A stretch of 64,000 nt of DNA. It comes from Streptacidiphilus rugosus AM-16 (GTDB taxonomy: Bacteria; Actinomycetota; Actinomycetes; Streptomycetales; Streptomycetaceae). Positions 8,966-17,521 of this stretch are shown here, in pieces. The DNA lies in the NCBI RefSeq assembly GCF_000744655.1, contig NZ_JQMJ01000004.1, positions 3,844,001 to 3,908,000 of the forward strand, given 5' to 3'. Below the pieces are notes generated by a model. The model worked only from the letters and a program-made list of their open reading frames with translations, was not told where the DNA came from and searched no databases. Numbering within the stretch: position 1 is the stretch's first letter; each line of letters opens with the position of its first letter. Made by a program: the position numbers and the translations under genes.

Positions 8966-10789
8966 ATGGACCGCTATCCGCCCATCGCCGATCACGGACT
9001 CGTCGGGAATCTCCAGACCGCCGCGCTGATCTCGTCGAAGGGGGTGCTGGACTGGTTCGCGGCTCCGCGATTCGACTCGCCGAGCGTCTTCGCGGCGCTG
9101 CTGGACCACGACAACGGCGGATACTTCCGCCTCGCGCCCGTCGAGAGCAACCCGACATACCGGCAGATGTACTACCCGGACAGCGCCGTCCTGGTCACCC
9201 GCTTCCTGTCGGAGGACGGCGTCGGCGAGGTGATCGACTGGATGCCGCCGCACACGGACACCGCGGCGACGGACCGGCACACCCTGATCCGGGTGATCCG
9301 CGCGGTGCGCGGCACCGTCCGCTTCACCCTGGACTGCCGACCGCGGTTCGACTACGGCCGGGCCACGCACGAGCTGCGCGTGGACGGCCAGGACGCCGAG
9401 TTCCACGCGCCCGGTGCCACACTGCACCTGCGGGCCCTCTTCCCACTCCACCGCACGGGTGACGACGTGCAGGGCAGCGTCACGCTCCAGGCCGGCGAGT
9501 CGTCCGGGGCGGTGCTCACCTTCTGCGCTCCCGGCGGTGACGCGCCGGAGGCGCCCACGGCCGATGCCCTCACCGAGGAGCTGTGGCGGACGGTGGACTT
9601 CTGGCAGAGCTGGGTGCGGAAGTCCACCTACAAGGGCCGCTGGCCCGACATCGTGCGCCGCTCCGCGATCACCCTCAAGCTGCTGACCTACGCCCCGACG
9701 GGCGGACTGGTGGCGGCCGCCACGATGGGGCTGCCCGAACAGGTGGGCGGTGAGCGCAACTGGGACTACCGCTTCACCTGGGTACGGGACGCCTCCCTGT
9801 CGGTGCGCGCCCTGCTCGATCTCGGATTCACCGAGGAGGCCCAGGCGTTCACCAACTGGCTCGGGGAGCGCCTGCGGGAGCGGCTCGACGCTCCGGGCGA
9901 GCGTCTGCAGATCATGTACCGGATCGACGGCGACCCGCGCTTGACCGAGGAGATCCTCGAGCACTTCGAGGGCTACCGTGGCTCCTCGCCGGTCCGCGCC
10001 GGGAACGCGGCCATGGACCAGCTCCAGCTCGACATCTACGGCGAGGCCTTCTACGCCCTGTCGCAGGCCCGTTCGGTCGGCGTCCAACCGGGTTACGACG
10101 GCTGGAAGGCCGCCGCGCGGACGTTGGACTGGCTCTGCGACAACTGGAACCGGCCCGACGAGGGCATCTGGGAGACCCGGGGCGGGCGCAAGGAGTTCAC
10201 CTACAGCCGGGTGATGACCTGGGTGGCCTTCGACCAGGGGCTGCGCCTGGCCGAGCAGTTCAGCCGACCGGCCGACGTGGCGCGTTGGCGTGCGGCGCGG
10301 GACGCGGTCCTGGAACAGATCATGACGCGCGGCTGGAGCGAGAAGGAGCAGGCCCTCGTCCAGCACTACGACGGGGACGTGCTGGACGCCTCCCTGCTGG
10401 TGATCCCGCGGGTCGGCCTGCTGGGGCCGAAGGATCCGCGGTGGCTGTCCACGCTGGACGCCATCGACCGCAAGCTCGTCTCGGACAGCCTCGTCTACCG
10501 CTACGACCCGGCCGCGTCGCCGGACGGTCTGCGCGGCTCCGAGGGCACCTTCAGCCTGTGCTCGTTCCTCTACGTCGACGCCCTCGCCCGCGCCGGACGG
10601 CTGCGGCAGGCACGGTACGCGTTCGAGAAGATGCTGACCTACGCCAACCACGTGGGGCTGTTCGCCGAGGAGATCGGCCCGTCCGGCGAGCAGCTGGGCA
10701 ACTTCCCGCAGGCCTTCACCCACCTCTCGCTGATCATGGCGGCCACCTCGCTCGACGACGCGCTGGACGCGGCGGCGCAGCGGCCCTGA
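8966..10789 (+). CDS. Glycoside hydrolase family 15 protein (trehalase/glucoamylase-like)
   Basis: 607 residues. An N-terminal beta-sandwich (YPPIADHGLVGNLQTAALISSKG opening, typical of actinobacterial GH15 trehalase-like proteins) leads into an (alpha/alpha)6 barrel with ERNWDYRFTWVRDASL, YGEAFYAL, GIWETRGG and a late Glu-containing segment SEGTFSLCSFLYVDAL. Mycobacterial and streptomycete homologues hydrolyse trehalose or alpha-glucans; the exact substrate is not predictable here. The ATG at 8966 begins the conserved MDRYPPI segment. The cyclase-family gene follows after 51 bp and may be co-transcribed. Confidence 0.92.
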   Translation: MDRYPPIADHGLVGNLQTAALISSKGVLDWFAAPRFDSPSVFAALLDHDNGGYFRLAPVESNPTYRQMYYPDSAVLVTRFLSEDGVGEVIDWMPPHTDTAATDRHTLIRVIRAVRGTVRFTLDCRPRFDYGRATHELRVDGQDAEFHAPGATLHLRALFPLHRTGDDVQGSVTLQAGESSGAVLTFCAPGGDAPEAPTADALTEELWRTVDFWQSWVRKSTYKGRWPDIVRRSAITLKLLTYAPTGGLVAAATMGLPEQVGGERNWDYRFTWVRDASLSVRALLDLGFTEEAQAFTNWLGERLRERLDAPGERLQIMYRIDGDPRLTEEILEHFEGYRGSSPVRAGNAAMDQLQLDIYGEAFYALSQARSVGVQPGYDGWKAAARTLDWLCDNWNRPDEGIWETRGGRKEFTYSRVMTWVAFDQGLRLAEQFSRPADVARWRAARDAVLEQIMTRGWSEKEQALVQHYDGDVLDASLLVIPRVGLLGPKDPRWLSTLDAIDRKLVSDSLVYRYDPAASPDGLRGSEGTFSLCSFLYVDALARAGRLRQARYAFEKMLTYANHVGLFAEEIGPSGEQLGNFPQAFTHLSLIMAATSLDDALDAAAQRP

Positions 10790-10840
10790 GCCGTCGGCCG
10801 ACCGGCCCCGCTCCCGCTCCCGCCAGGGAAGGACGAGACC

Positions 10841-11794
10841 ATGGACGTTCCCCCGCCCGGCCCCCGGCGCACCCGGCTGGGGCCGGCGGCCTTCGAGGAG
10901 CTGCGCGGGCGGGTGGCCGGCCTGGCGCCGGCCAGGCAGCGGCCCGAACGCGGCGCCCTCGGCTACCTGACGGCGGCACAGGTGCGCGCCGCCGTCGGCG
11001 AGGTGCGGACGGGGCGTCACGTCAGCCTGGCGGCGCCGGTCGCGACGGACCGGACCCCGGAGAACCCCGACCCGGCGCGGCATCCCATGACCGGTGCGAT
11101 CGGCGGCCGGATGGCGGGCCAGGGGCTGGAGTTCGCCAGGGACCGGATCGAGATGAACGTCCATGGGGACGTCGACAGCCACCTCGACGCCCTCTGCCAC
11201 GTCGTCTACCGGGGCACCCTCTACGGGGGCGTGCCGGCCGCCGCCACGCTGACCGACGCCGGGGCCGGTGCCCTGGCGGTGACCGCGGCCGAGGCGGGGA
11301 TCGTCGGCCGCGGTGTGCTGCTCGACATCCCTGCGCTGCGGGACGTGCCCTGGCTGGAACCGGGCGAGTACGTGACGGCCGGGGACCTGCTGGCCGCCGA
11401 GGAGGCGCAGGGGGTGCGCTTCGGCGAGGGCGACCTGCTGTTCGTCCGCGTGGGCCACCGCCGCCGCCGGCAGGAGCTCGGCCCGTGGAACGCGGCCGAG
11501 GCCCGCGCCGGCCTGCACCCGGAGGCCGCGGAGCTGCTGGCCGAACGGCAGATCGCGGTCCTCGGCAGCGACGGCAACAACGACTGCGCGCCCAGCCTGG
11601 TCGAGGGCGTGGACTTCCCGGTCCACGTCCTCGCGATCCACGAGCTGGGCCTGCACCTGCTCGACTACCTGCAGTTCGAGGAGCTGGCGCCGCTGTGCGC
11701 GGCGGAGCGGCGCTGGTCCTTCCTCGCGGTGGTCGCACCGCTCAGACTCCCCGGGGGCACCGGATCCCCGGTCAACCCGATCGCGGTGCTCTGA
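10841..11794 (+). CDS. Cyclase family protein (kynurenine formamidase-like fold)
   Basis: 317 residues. The metal-binding motif of the family (HxGTHxDxPxH) appears here as HGDVDSHLDALCH, with GGV following and an SDGNND...HxLGLHLLDYLQFEELA C-terminal half, as in Cyclase PF04199 proteins. Members include kynurenine formamidases and metal-dependent amide/ester hydrolases; this long subgroup is mostly uncharacterised. The ribosome site is GGAAGGACGAG before 10841. It follows the GH15 gene at 51 bp and is convergent with cydB across a hairpin. Confidence 0.82.
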   Translation: MDVPPPGPRRTRLGPAAFEELRGRVAGLAPARQRPERGALGYLTAAQVRAAVGEVRTGRHVSLAAPVATDRTPENPDPARHPMTGAIGGRMAGQGLEFARDRIEMNVHGDVDSHLDALCHVVYRGTLYGGVPAAATLTDAGAGALAVTAAEAGIVGRGVLLDIPALRDVPWLEPGEYVTAGDLLAAEEAQGVRFGEGDLLFVRVGHRRRRQELGPWNAAEARAGLHPEAAELLAERQIAVLGSDGNNDCAPSLVEGVDFPVHVLAIHELGLHLLDYLQFEELAPLCAAERRWSFLAVVAPLRLPGGTGSPVNPIAVL

Positions 11795-11798
11795 TCGA

Positions 11799-11835
11799 GG
11801 CGGGCGCGCCGGGATCTCACTCCGGAGCGCCCGCC
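11799..11835. terminator. Inverted repeat between convergent genes
   Basis: GGCGGGCGC (11799-11807) pairs perfectly with GCGCCCGCC (11827-11835), and the intervening bases can form a second CCGG-type stem. It overlaps the last codons of cydB and follows the cyclase stop, so it could serve both converging transcripts. Confidence 0.5.
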
Positions 11836-12836
11836 GTCTCGTCGGCGAACTGCTCGGCGGAGACGCGGCGCCGGAACACGTGGTAGGTCCAGCCCTGGTA
11901 GGCCAGGACGACCGGGACCAGGACGATGGCCACCACGGACATCACCTTGAGCGCGTAGTTCCCCGAGGCGGCGTTGCCGACGGTGATGTCGTACGCGGGG
12001 TTCGTGCTGGAGACCAGCAGCCTGGGATAGAGGTCGACGAAGACCGACAGGACGGTGGTGGCGATGGTGACGGTGGTGGCCGCGAAGGCCCAGCCCTCGT
12101 GACCGGTCGTCACCAGCCAGGCGGCGGCGAGCACGAGCAGGACCGCGATCAGCTGCATGATGCTGGGCAGCACGCCCTTGCCGGCGGTGGAGTGCGTCCA
12201 GGGGAGGAACGCCAGCACCGCCAGGGCGGTGACCGGGGCGATCCGCCGGGCCAGCAGCCGGGCCCGGCCCCGGAGGGCGCCGGTGGTGCGCAGGGCGAGG
12301 AAGGTCGCGCCGTGGAGGAGGCAGAGCAGCACCAGCGTGAGGCCGGTGAAGACGGCGTAGCCGGAGAACAGGTCGGCGAAGGTGCCGGAGAACTCCTGGT
12401 CCTGCCCGATGGGGATGCCGTGGAGCATCCCGCCGAGGAAGACGCCGAGGAAGAACGGGACCAGCAGACTCCCGGCCGTCAGCGTGGTGTCCCAGAGGTG
12501 ACGCCAGCGGCTGCTCGCGAGCTTGCCGCGGAACTCGAAGGAGACCCCGCGCACGATCAGTCCGATCAGCACCAGGACCGTCACCAGGTAGTAGGCCGAG
12601 AACGAGGTGGCGTACCAGCCGGGGAAGGCGGCGAACATGGCCGCCACGGCGACGATCAGCCAGACCTCGTTGCCGTCCCACAGCGGGCCGATCGTGTTGA
12701 TCGCGGCGCGTCGGCCTGGCTCGTCGCGGGCCACCACGGTGTGCAGCAGGCCGACGCCGAGGTCGAAGCCCTCCAGGACGAAGAAGCCGGTCCACAGCAC
12801 GGCCGTGAGGATGAACCAGAAGGTGGCGAGCGCCAT
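11817..12836 (-). CDS. cydB: Cytochrome bd ubiquinol oxidase subunit II
   Basis: 339 residues with eight to nine membrane helices. The N-terminus (FWFILTAVLWTGFFVLEGFDLGVG) is the CydB hallmark and is followed by LWDGNEVWLIVA. With CydA it forms the high-affinity quinol oxidase that supports respiration at low oxygen. It lies 22 bp downstream of cydA and is surely in the same operon. The cydCD-type ABC exporter needed for assembly is not adjacent here. Confidence 0.96.
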   Translation of the reverse strand: MALATFWFILTAVLWTGFFVLEGFDLGVGLLHTVVARDEPGRRAAINTIGPLWDGNEVWLIVAVAAMFAAFPGWYATSFSAYYLVTVLVLIGLIVRGVSFEFRGKLASSRWRHLWDTTLTAGSLLVPFFLGVFLGGMLHGIPIGQDQEFSGTFADLFSGYAVFTGLTLVLLCLLHGATFLALRTTGALRGRARLLARRIAPVTALAVLAFLPWTHSTAGKGVLPSIMQLIAVLLVLAAAWLVTTGHEGWAFAATTVTIATTVLSVFVDLYPRLLVSSTNPAYDITVGNAASGNYALKVMSVVAIVLVPVVLAYQGWTYHVFRRRVSAEQFADETAGAPE

Positions 12837-12858
12837 CGTGCGACCTCTTGATGCGGTG

Positions 12859-14241
12859 TCAGTAGGTGAGGGACGGCAGGGGCGCCTCGGGCGTCGGGGC
12901 CGGTTCGGGGTCGCGCCGGGCGTAGCGGGCCATCAGGACGATCTCGACCACGGCGAGCGCGGCGTAGAGCAGGAGGAAGACGAGGATGCTGATGGCCACG
13001 GTCGTCGTGGTGATCGACGGCGAGACGCCGTTCCTGGTCAGCTGGATGCCCTGGACGATCCAGGGCTGGCGCCCGCTCTCGGTGAGCAGCCAGCCCGCGG
13101 TGTTCATCAGGAACGGCAGGATCACCAGCCAGGTCGCCGCCCACTGGAAGGCCCGGGCCGAGCTGAGCCGTTTGCGCAGCAGCAGCCACAGCCCCCACAG
13201 GCCCACCAGCAGCACCACGACGGCGAGGTAGGCCATCACCCGCATCGCCCAGTACTGGATGAAGATGTTCGGGACGTAGTTCCCCTGGCCGAACTGGGCC
13301 TGGTACTGGCTCTGCACCTGGTCGAGTCCGAGGACCTTGCCGTTCCAGTGGTTGGTGGCCAGCAGGGAGAGCAGGTGCGGGATCTCGATGATCTTCGTCG
13401 GCGTCCGGTCGTCGTTGCCGCCGCCGACCTGGAACAGGGAGAAGGAGCAGGGCTGGCAGGTGGTCCACTGGGCCTCGGCGCCCGCGATCTTCATCGGCTG
13501 GTACTTGCCCTCGGTGACCCCGAGCTCGCTGCCGACCAGCATCGCCACCAGCAGCGTCGGCACCAGCACCAGCAGGGAGAGCCGGGCGGAGGCGTGGAAC
13601 ACCAGGGGGGACCGGCCCTTGCGCAGCTGCCAGGCCGAGACGGCGAGCATGACCACGGCCCCGGTGACCACCGAGGCGAGCAGGACGTGCAGATAGCCCC
13701 GGAGGAAGACGGGGCTGGTGAACAGCTTCCACACGTCGTTGAGCTGCGGCCGACCCGTGGTGGCGTTGACGGTGTATCCGACCGGGTGCTGCATCCAGGA
13801 GTTGGCCGCCATGATGAACGCCGCCGACAGCGCCCCGCCCAGGGCGACGGCCCAGATCGTGGCGAGGTGGACCCGTTTGGGCAGCCGGTCCCAGCCGAAG
13901 ACCCACAGCCCGAGGAAGGTCGACTCCAGGAAGAACGCGGCCAGTCCCTCCATGGCCAGCGGCGCGCCGAAGACGTCGCCCACGGTGCGGGAGTAGGCGG
14001 ACCAGTCCATCCCGAACTGGAACTCCTGGACCAGGCCGGTCACCACGCCGACGGCGACGTTGATCAGCAACAGGGTGCCGAAGAACCTGGTCAGCCGCAG
14101 GTGGTCGGCCAGGCCGGTCCGGTGCCAGGCGGTCTGGAGCAGTGCGGTCAGGAAGCCGAGACCGATCGTGACCGGGACGAAGAGGAAGTGGTAGATCGAC
14201 GTCATGGCGAACTGGAGCCGTGCAAGGTCGAGTTGACTCAT
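12859..14241 (-). CDS. cydA: Cytochrome bd ubiquinol oxidase subunit I
   Basis: 460 residues. The N-terminus (DLARLQFAMTSIYHFLFVPVTIGLGF) contains the conserved His ligand region for the high-spin haem; further conserved segments are FQFGMDWSAYSRTVGDVFGAPLA, WMQHPVG and the GRQPW loop near the C-terminus. It reduces oxygen to water with quinol electrons and pumps no protons but contributes to the proton gradient. The start at 14241 (MSQLDLARL) follows CAGGAGCGGC; a longer in-frame reading has no site. In Streptomyces cyd genes are usually under Rex; no clear Rex palindrome was found upstream. Confidence 0.96.
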   Translation of the reverse strand: MSQLDLARLQFAMTSIYHFLFVPVTIGLGFLTALLQTAWHRTGLADHLRLTRFFGTLLLINVAVGVVTGLVQEFQFGMDWSAYSRTVGDVFGAPLAMEGLAAFFLESTFLGLWVFGWDRLPKRVHLATIWAVALGGALSAAFIMAANSWMQHPVGYTVNATTGRPQLNDVWKLFTSPVFLRGYLHVLLASVVTGAVVMLAVSAWQLRKGRSPLVFHASARLSLLVLVPTLLVAMLVGSELGVTEGKYQPMKIAGAEAQWTTCQPCSFSLFQVGGGNDDRTPTKIIEIPHLLSLLATNHWNGKVLGLDQVQSQYQAQFGQGNYVPNIFIQYWAMRVMAYLAVVVLLVGLWGLWLLLRKRLSSARAFQWAATWLVILPFLMNTAGWLLTESGRQPWIVQGIQLTRNGVSPSITTTTVAISILVFLLLYAALAVVEIVLMARYARRDPEPAPTPEAPLPSLTY

Positions 14242-14410
14242 GCCGCTCCTGCCGCATCGGTGCCGCTTTTCGTACATATGCCGCTTTTCTCCGGCGAGTG
14301 AACCACGCGGCGACCTGTGGAGGGACGGCAACATGCCGAGGCTCAGCCGATCAGCCGTATTCGCACGTCTTTTCGATTCATGGCGCTCGCGGTCGCAGCC
14401 GGAGAGCACT

Positions 14411-14420
14411 CGCTATAGCG
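14411..14420. promoter_or_regulatory. Palindrome between cydA and the GMC oxidoreductase gene
   Basis: CGCTATAGCG is a perfect 10-bp palindrome flanked by AGCAC and TGCT, giving a longer gapped symmetry. It lies 170 bp upstream of cydA and 74 bp upstream of the divergent GMC gene. It may be an operator or part of a promoter; no family match is claimed. TGCCGCTTTTC is also repeated twice closer to cydA. Confidence 0.3.
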
Positions 14421-14493
14421 TGCTGATGTCAGGGCACGACCAGTGGTCCAGGAAAGCGACCACCACGGCACCCGGTTCAGGCGAGGAGTCCTC

Positions 14494-16074
14494 GTGGCTG
14501 ACAGTGACCACTACGACGTCATCGTGATCGGCACCGGCGCGGGCGGCGGCACACTCGCCCACCGCCTGGCGCCGACCGGCAAGCGGATCCTGATCCTGGA
14601 GCGCGGCGGCTACCTGCCCCGCGAGCGGGACAACTGGGACTCGACCGCCGTCTTCGTCAAGGGCAAGTACCGGGCCCCCGAGTACTGGTACGACAAGGAC
14701 GGAAACGCCTTCCCGCCGGAGGTCAACTACTACGTCGGCGGGAACACCAAGTTCTACGGCGCGGCGCTGTTCCGGCTGCGCCCCGAGGACTTCGGCGAGC
14801 TGCGCCACCACGACGGTGTCTCCCCCGCCTGGCCCATCGGCTACGAGGACCTGGAGCCGTACTACACGCAGGCCGAGCACCTCTACCTGGTCCACGGCCG
14901 GCACGGCGAGGACCCCACCGAGGGTTCCGCCAGTGCGCAGTACGCCCATCCGCCGGTCGCCCACGAGCCGCGCATCCAGCAGCTCAGCGACGATCTGGAG
15001 AAGCAGGGCCTGCACCCGTTCCACCTCCCGATCGGCGTGAACCTCACCCAGGACGAGCACGGAGCCGCGACGCACGGAAGCGTGTGCATCCGCTGCGACC
15101 GCGTGGACGGGTTCCCCTGCCTGCTGGGGGCGAAGTCGGACGCCCAGGTGACCTGCGTCGACCCGGCCCTGCGGCACGACAACGTCCGGCTGGTCACCCA
15201 CGCGGACGTCCGCCGGCTGGAGACCGACCCGTCCGGCCGCACGGTCACCGGTGTGGTCGCGGAGCTGGACGACGGCGGTACCCACACCTTCACCGGCGAC
15301 ATCGTCGTGGTCGCCTGCGGCGCGGTGAACTCCGCCGTGCTCCTGCTGCGTTCCGCCAACGACCGGCATCCGGCCGGGCTGGCCAACAGTTCCGACGTGG
15401 TCGGCCGGCACTACATGCGGCACAACAACCTGGCCCTGATGGCGGTCTCCAAGGAGCCCAACCCCACCGCGTTCCAGAAGACCCTGGCCCTGCACGACTG
15501 GTACCTGGCCGGGGACGACTGGGAATTCCCCATGGGCGGCATCCAGATGCTCGGCAAGTCCGACGCCGACCAGATCCACGGCGAGGCCCCGCGCTGGGCC
15601 GGCGCGGTCGCGCCCGACATGCCGTTCGAGGTGCTGGCCCACCACGCCGTCGACTTCTGGCTGTGCGGCGAAGACCTGCCGCTGGCGACCAGCCGGGTGA
15701 CGCTCGACCAGCAGGACAACGTCCACCTCGCCCTGGACGAGAAGAACAACGTCGCCGGGCTGAAACGGCTGCGCCACCGGCTGCAGGGCATGCTCGGGCA
15801 GCTGGGCATGCACGAGCACCACCTGCTCCCGCACAGCATCTACCTGCACAAGGGGATGCCCATCGGGGCCACCGCCCACCAGGCCGGCACCGTGCGGTTC
15901 GGGACCGACCCCGCCTCCTCCGCCCTGGACGTCCACTGCAAGGCCCACGACCTGGACAACCTCTACGTCGTGGACACCAGCTTCTTCCCGAGCATCGGGG
16001 CGGTGAACCCGTCCCTGACGGCCATCGCCAACGCCCTGCGCGTCGGCGACCACATCGCCGACCGCATCAGGTGA
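14494..16074 (+). CDS. GMC family oxidoreductase
   Basis: 526 residues from the GTG at 14494, chosen because GAGGAG precedes it. The FAD dinucleotide fold VIVIGTGAGGGTLAHRL is near the N-terminus; the C-terminal GMC signature reads VVDTSFFPSIGAVNPSLTAIANALR with the conserved active-site Asn-Pro. Family members oxidise alcohols, sugars or sterols using FAD. A Cys-containing insert (VCIRCDRVDGFPCLLGAK, about 190-210) resembles that of gluconate/fructose dehydrogenase-type GMC enzymes, so a sugar or polyol substrate is plausible. The downstream glucose-6-phosphate dehydrogenase-like gene was probably its neighbour before the TnpB element landed between them. Confidence 0.92.
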   Translation: MADSDHYDVIVIGTGAGGGTLAHRLAPTGKRILILERGGYLPRERDNWDSTAVFVKGKYRAPEYWYDKDGNAFPPEVNYYVGGNTKFYGAALFRLRPEDFGELRHHDGVSPAWPIGYEDLEPYYTQAEHLYLVHGRHGEDPTEGSASAQYAHPPVAHEPRIQQLSDDLEKQGLHPFHLPIGVNLTQDEHGAATHGSVCIRCDRVDGFPCLLGAKSDAQVTCVDPALRHDNVRLVTHADVRRLETDPSGRTVTGVVAELDDGGTHTFTGDIVVVACGAVNSAVLLLRSANDRHPAGLANSSDVVGRHYMRHNNLALMAVSKEPNPTAFQKTLALHDWYLAGDDWEFPMGGIQMLGKSDADQIHGEAPRWAGAVAPDMPFEVLAHHAVDFWLCGEDLPLATSRVTLDQQDNVHLALDEKNNVAGLKRLRHRLQGMLGQLGMHEHHLLPHSIYLHKGMPIGATAHQAGTVRFGTDPASSALDVHCKAHDLDNLYVVDTSFFPSIGAVNPSLTAIANALRVGDHIADRIR

Positions 16075-16111
16075 GATGAGGTGAGCGTGAGCAGGAGAGT
16101 CACCACGTTGA

Positions 16112-16250
16112 CATCCTCTCCGCCCTGACGGGACGGAGATTCCCCTCAGCCTCGCGGCTGAGACACCCCGCGTGTGCGGGGTGCTGGGACGACTTCCTGC
16201 TTCACCGACGACTGCCCGCCCGGAGTGCTCCGTTGAGGTCTTACACCGTC
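16112..16250 (-). ncRNA. Probable omega-RNA (TnpB guide RNA) region
   Basis: In IS200/IS605 elements the TnpB guide RNA is made from the 3' end of tnpB through the element end, with flanking DNA as guide. Here the region folds into three consecutive hairpins: CACCCCGC-GTGT-GCGGGGTG (16164-16183), TCAGCC-TCGC-GGCTGA (16146-16161, overlapping the tnpB stop) and the terminal CTCCGCCC/GGGACGGAG stem. The guide would be copied from bases just below about 16106. The 5' end is a guess. Confidence 0.45.
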
Positions 16251-17375
16251 TCCACAGGCTGCAACCGCCAGCCCGGCGGCCAGGATGTTGCGCGCCGCGT
16301 TCACGTCCCGGTCGTGGGCCGTTCCGCAGTCGCACGTCCACTCGCGGACGTTCAGCGGCATCTTGCCCCGCAAGGTGCCGCAGGCCGAGCACAGCTTGGA
16401 GGAGGGGAACCACCGGTCCACGGTGATCACCTCGCGTCCGTACCGGTCGGCCTTGTACTCCAGCATCGACCGCAGCTCGGTCCAGCTCGCGTCCGCGATG
16501 GCTCGGGAGAGCCTCCGGTTCTGGAGCATGTTCCGGACGGTCAGGTCCTCGATCACGACCACTTGGTTTTCGCGGACGAGTCGAGTGGTGAGCTTGTGCA
16601 GGAAATCGCGGCGCCGGTCGGCGATCCTCGCGTGGACCTTGCCGATCTTGAGCCGGGCCTTGGCCCGGTTCGCGCCGTCACCCTTGGCCTTGCGGGCAAG
16701 GTTCCGTTGCGCCTTCGCGAGGCGTTCACGGTCTTTGCGCTCGTGCTTCGGGTTGGTGATCTTCTCGCCGGTGGAGAGCGTCACCAGCGCCGTGAGGCCG
16801 GCGTCGACGCCTACCGCGTCGTTGACGGGCGCGGGCATGGTGGGGCGGTCGTCGCACAGCATCGAGACGAACCAGCGGCCCGCGCTGTCCTGCGACACGG
16901 TCACCGTGGACGGCCGCGCGCCCTCGGGCAGGGGCCGAGACCACACGATGGCCAGCGGCTCCGCCATCTTGGCCAGCGTCAGCCTGCCGTCGCGGTACCG
17001 GAAGCCGCTGGTGGTGTACTCGGCGGACTTGCGGGACTTCTTCCGACTCTTGAACGTCGGGCACTTCGCCCGCTTCGCCCAGAAGTTCCCGAACGCCCCT
17101 TGCAGGTGCCGCAGCGTCTGCTGCAACGGGACGCTGGAGACCTCGCAGAGGTAGGCCAGTTCCTCGGTCTTCTTCCACGCCGTCAACATCGCGGAGGTGG
17201 CGTTGTAGTTGACCCGTTCCTGACGCAGCGTCCACGCCTCCGTGCGAGCCGCCAGGGCCAGGTTGTAGACCTTACGCACGCAACCGAACGTGCGCGACAG
17301 CTCAGCCGCCTGCGCATCCGTCGGGTAGAAGCGGAACTTGAATGCCCGCTTCACGTGGTTCGTGGCCGCGCTCAC
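16146..17375 (-). CDS. tnpB: RNA-guided endonuclease TnpB
   Basis: 409 residues and apparently intact. It has an N-terminal WED/helix-turn-helix region (KRAFKFRFYPTDAQAAELSRTFG), a RuvC-like nuclease with Asp191 (GVDAGL), Glu276 (VVVIEDL) and Asp355 (HDRDVNAARNI), and a zinc ribbon with Cys329, Cys332, Cys348 and Cys350. TnpB cuts DNA guided by an omega-RNA next to a short target-adjacent motif and helps keep the element in place after transposition. All catalytic residues are present, so activity is plausible. The C-terminal tail (about 372-409) overlaps the hairpins of the presumed omega-RNA. Confidence 0.95.
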   Translation of the reverse strand: MSAATNHVKRAFKFRFYPTDAQAAELSRTFGCVRKVYNLALAARTEAWTLRQERVNYNATSAMLTAWKKTEELAYLCEVSSVPLQQTLRHLQGAFGNFWAKRAKCPTFKSRKKSRKSAEYTTSGFRYRDGRLTLAKMAEPLAIVWSRPLPEGARPSTVTVSQDSAGRWFVSMLCDDRPTMPAPVNDAVGVDAGLTALVTLSTGEKITNPKHERKDRERLAKAQRNLARKAKGDGANRAKARLKIGKVHARIADRRRDFLHKLTTRLVRENQVVVIEDLTVRNMLQNRRLSRAIADASWTELRSMLEYKADRYGREVITVDRWFPSSKLCSACGTLRGKMPLNVREWTCDCGTAHDRDVNAARNILAAGLAVAACGDGVRPQRSTPGGQSSVKQEVVPAPRTRGVSQPRG

Positions 17376-17521
17376 ACACTAGCTGGACTACAGGTTAGCT
17401 CAAATCTGCGGGTCAGAGCACCGCGGCCCGCCTTGACGGCGAATCGCAGCCCGCTGCCCTGCTCCGCAGGAGTTTCGTTTCCTCCCCCGGCTCAAACCGG
17501 GGGCATCCACGAAGGAATCCG

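Larger units (their letters stand above)
16106..17510 (-). mobile_element. TnpB-only IS200/IS605-type element
   Basis: A 1.4-kb insertion between two co-oriented genes, carrying only tnpB and no TnpA. The end beyond the tnpB stop has a stem-loop (CTCCGCCC / GGGACGGAG, about 16118-16137) in the actinobacterial pattern TTGACATCCTCTCCGCCC. The other end has CCCCCGG-CTCAAA-CCGGGGG (17484-17503) followed by GCATCCAC. Exact borders are estimated from where the terminal hairpins stop. Without TnpA the element can move only in trans. It has no inverted terminal repeats, as expected for the family. Confidence 0.75.

Noticed and set aside
8771-11656. 961-codon open frame on the minus strand
   Set aside because: Antisense to the GH15 and cyclase genes, which have clear family motifs; the reverse frame has none.
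14242-14440. Rex operator upstream of cydA
   Set aside because: Only a single GTGAAC half is present (near 14300), without the symmetric partner.
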